Assembly: GCF_949628265.1 (NCBI RefSeq)
Contig: NC_088787.1
Location: 4,702,501 to 4,766,500 of the forward strand
Length of the DNA: 64,000 nucleotides
Source: Cloeon dipterum
Taxonomy: Eukaryota; Arthropoda; Insecta; Ephemeroptera; Baetidae
Reading direction: 5' to 3'
Shown: piece by piece, positions 60,991-64,000 of the stretch
Layout: the number at the start of each line of letters is the position of its first letter
Position numbering within the stretch: position 1 is the first letter of the stretch
The notes under the pieces: generated by a model
Database searches by the model: none
The model's input: the letters and a program-made list of their open reading frames with translations, nothing else
What the model was told of the DNA's origin: nothing
Program-made: the position numbers and the translations under genes

Positions 60991-61408
60991 CGTCAAAGTG
61001 GGCCTTTAATGGCACTGAGTAATTTTAACCCGAATTAATCACTGAATTTAATCTTTAGAATTTAACTAGAGTCAATTTAATTTACTATTTTTTGCCTGCT
61101 GAACTGGGTGGTCTTCGCAGCTCAGAGACAGATTTACGAGATTAGCGCTGAGCATTAAATTTGTTAATTCCATCTGCTGGTTGGGGGGTGAAAGGTCGGT
61201 TTCGAGGGAAATAAAAGGTCGTTGTCCGATGAATGAACGGCGAGGGCGAGAATAAAAGAGGAAGGAAAAGAAGCAGGTGAATGGATCGAGCCAGAAATCG
61301 GGTAAGAGGATTATAGCGCGCGCGATTTCAGTAAAATACATAATTTAATATATACAATATTTTTATTTTAATATTGAAAAATATGGAATCGATTTTGTGT
61401 ATCGATGA

Positions 61409-63727
61409 TTAAGCAGAAATTGCTTTAGCAATAGCGTTATTTAACTCTGTGTATTTTTTTGAGTATTTTGAAAAGTCAATTTCGTAAATGAACTTGGCCA
61501 TTTCAATACGCATTTCAAATTTCTTCAGATTCCGCAAAATTTCGCGTCTTTCAATCCGAGCAATGACGGCGGCGTTGTCGCTGAAGTCAATATTGGGATG
61601 GTCCATTTTGACGTATTCCAGCAGCGGTGCAGACAAAATGCTCGAAAAAGTGGCTTCATTAGAAAATTCACTGCAATTACTCAGAATTAATGTGAGGCAA
61701 AAGAACGAAAATATATTTGTCAATTCATTGAAATTTCAACATGGGTCCTGGCTGCTTTCGTTTCGTGATGTTTTCTATTGTTTAGATTAAATTACATGTT
61801 CTGCAAATTAAAAACCAACAGAAAAAATAAACTTTTTTAAAATCAAAGTGAAAAATAAAAAATCTAAAAAAAGGAATTCCAGGGTTACGAATTATAGTTG
61901 GCTGACAAATTCAAAAATCGTGCACCCTCGTTTGTAATAATTATAAAATACCAACCAGGATAATAAAAAAATGTCTGATTGCTTCTAATTAAATGATAAA
62001 TATTTTACAATCAATTTCTTACTCAATTTCTCGAGAGAACCATTCGAATCGCTTCAATTGGTGCATCGCATCGACAGGGGCATCATTCCCAACCAAAGTG
62101 CAATGATTTAATTCCAACGACTCAAGATTGGGGCAGAGACTGAAGATTTCGCCAAAGGTCATCTTCTCCTTGCTGTCAATCTTTAAGAGGGTCAACTCCT
62201 GAAGTCTTTCTCCGTTTCTTTTCATGAAACACCTTAAAGCGTGCGCCGATTTTTTGCCGCAATCAATCCATGCGCTTTTTATTTGTGGAAGGAACGGAAA
62301 CTCATCCATTTCTTCAATATCCTCCACGTCAGAGGAATTAAACTAAAACAATAAATTGAAAATTAGTTTAAAAAATGTTTACTTAAATTTAGTGATGTCA
62401 CTAAAAAGGAATCCATTTCTTACTACTACTATTTCCGTAAGCTTTTCAGCAAACAAACGAACCAAATTAAAATCCGAGGTTTTATTTGGCCGTAGACTCA
62501 ATATAGTGTATTGCTTGTTATCTGCGAATCTCGGGACCCATGTTGGCATTGTAGTATTCAACTTCAAATCAAGACTCCAATCATCAAAATTACACGCATG
62601 GATGGAGACGTATACGAAGTCATTCCTGAAGGTGACACTTGGAGATTCCACGTCCATTCCGATATCAGTTGCTTCAAGTCTTTTCAGTTTTTCGCATCGA
62701 TGAGAAATGTCCAAAATTCCTGACAAAAGGACACGAACGTAACGTATCTCAAGGATTTCCAATTTTTTGAGCTGAATAATCGAATGCAGTTCGCGTTCTT
62801 CAAGGAAATATCCTCCTTTGAAGTTTGGATCATAGATTTTTAACTCCCTCAGGTTAGGCGTGTTCGCCCCCAAACACCTGATGAACTGAAATCGTAAATA
62901 TAAATAATTTGTAATATTGTTTTAATTCATGCATTTACCTCTTGAAAGCGAGAGTTGGACAAAGTAGAGGAACGGCAGTACGTGCGCATATCACGGGTGT
63001 CAAGTTTTGTGTACAATTTCGAGTTGATCAAGCAAGGCAGAATTGCCCATAGTTTGTCTTTGTGATCATCTTGGCCGTCGCATTTTGAACGATGATTGTG
63101 TACCATTTCTAACATTTCTTTCAGCATCTTCTGTCGAAATGGTACTGAAAATTAATAAATATATCGATTAATTAGACTTTTGTGATACAGTTTAACATCA
63201 TGTTAATTTTTTTACTCCTTTTCAGTGTATTCCGTGGGATTTAAATTGAATATAGCCAACCGCTGACAATGAGCGGATAACATGGGGCCCGAGTGGCTGC
63301 AGAGTAGCGTATTGGGTCCAATGTGGCCATCATTTCGCCTCCACGCACAGAGATCATTTAATTGAAACGCCAGAAATAACTCTATTTGCCATCAGTGACA
63401 TTAGTTAACGAGTACTAGATGCTAGACTTGCTGAAAAACTCCCATCACTTTGACAAATCTTTTGATTGCCTTAAAAGTTCGAGTCAACGTGCTACTCGTA
63501 ACATTTCTTGAATCAAAATATTTAAATAGTATTAATGGCCAACTGACATTATGTTCCAAAAATTTGTTGTGGAACTTTAAAAGCATCTTATATTTTGAAA
63601 TTTGTTTAGTCCATAATTTTTCGATAATGCTTTACTTACCAATAATGCTCTTGACAAGGTCCTTGTCATATTTGTCGATATTGTCAACCAGAGCTTTGAT
63701 TGCCAGGTCCAATAGCGTGGGAGGCTC
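61409..63727 (-). CDS. LRR-family protein, subfamily 2, about 446 residues (start codon unresolved)
   Basis: Coding exons 63727-63640 (88 bases), 63144-62939 (206), 62885-62424 (462), 62342-62023 (320) and 61670-61409 (262), in the same phases as the neighbour at 56202-58485. The N-terminus reads [20 protein letters not shown] and the marker is [23 protein letters not shown] motifs include [34 protein letters not shown] and [13 protein letters not shown]. The ATG is not seen before the 88-base exon; a CAG/GTCAGT donor near 63903 may close a 5' untranslated exon. The 495-base first intron is conserved with the neighbour. No signal peptide. Function unknown. Confidence 0.77.
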
Positions 63728-64000
63728 CTGCAAGATAAAGATAATTTTGTTTTATAAGCAAGAACTGCTTCGTATAAGAGGAAAATAACATTTGATTTGA
63801 GGCGCAGGATTATTTCTCATGGCAACGAGGTTTAAAGGCGGAAATAAAATTGTTATACGATATTTTTGATCCAATATTCGGTTTTTATTTTTAACTGGAC
63901 TGACCTGCGCAAAAAATACAAAGAAGTAATAAAACGCGTTATAAATAAAAGTAAATAAATAAACACGCGGGCGATGTCCGTGAAGACAGGTGCGCAGATC

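Overview
The window looks like insect nuclear DNA. Genes have many short introns (often 50-70 bases) with GT/AG ends. Several genes carry a ZAD zinc-finger domain, a family expanded in insects, and there is one two-domain chymotrypsin-fold protease. The species cannot be fixed from sequence alone; a basal winged insect such as a mayfly is only a guess. All exon models were built by hand from splice signals, reading phase and comparison between paralogues inside the window.

Layout. 1-5.3 kb: leucine-rich-repeat (LRR) family genes on the minus strand, one cut by the window edge, one truncated and one intact. 5.3-7.1 kb: LRR debris. 7.1-18 kb: two diverged copies of a block holding a BTB-BACK gene (minus), a shared upstream region and an LRR gene (plus). 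In copy 1 the BTB gene is whole and the LRR gene is a relic. In copy 2 the LRR gene is whole and the BTB gene is fused in frame to the zinc-finger exon of a neighbouring gene. 9.7-21.8 kb: ZAD-C2H2 zinc-finger genes, each with a decayed C-type-lectin-like relic beside it. 23.5-25.9 kb: a 12-exon serine protease gene. 27.5-43.3 kb: one ZAD-C2H2 gene split by about 13.65 kb of foreign sequence flanked by a 9-base direct repeat. The insert holds a BEN-like exon, a Ser/Pro/Thr-rich gene, a foldback element and GC-rich sequence. 44.7-46.7 kb: another intact ZAD-C2H2 gene. 48.9-64 kb: one more LRR gene of the first subfamily, then three of a second subfamily, among dispersed repeats.

Three intact ZAD-C2H2 copies (9719-11668, 18571-20561, 44750-46702) have identical exon lengths (182, 104 and 1244 bases) and each encodes 509 residues. 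LRR genes of the two subfamilies share exon phases within each subfamily. The region reads as a birth-and-death cluster of lineage-specific families (LRR, ZAD-zinc finger, BTB, C-type lectin) with tandem duplication, exon-scale relics, transposon insertion and at least one new domain combination, BTB plus C2H2 fingers. No RNA gene or CRISPR array was recognised.
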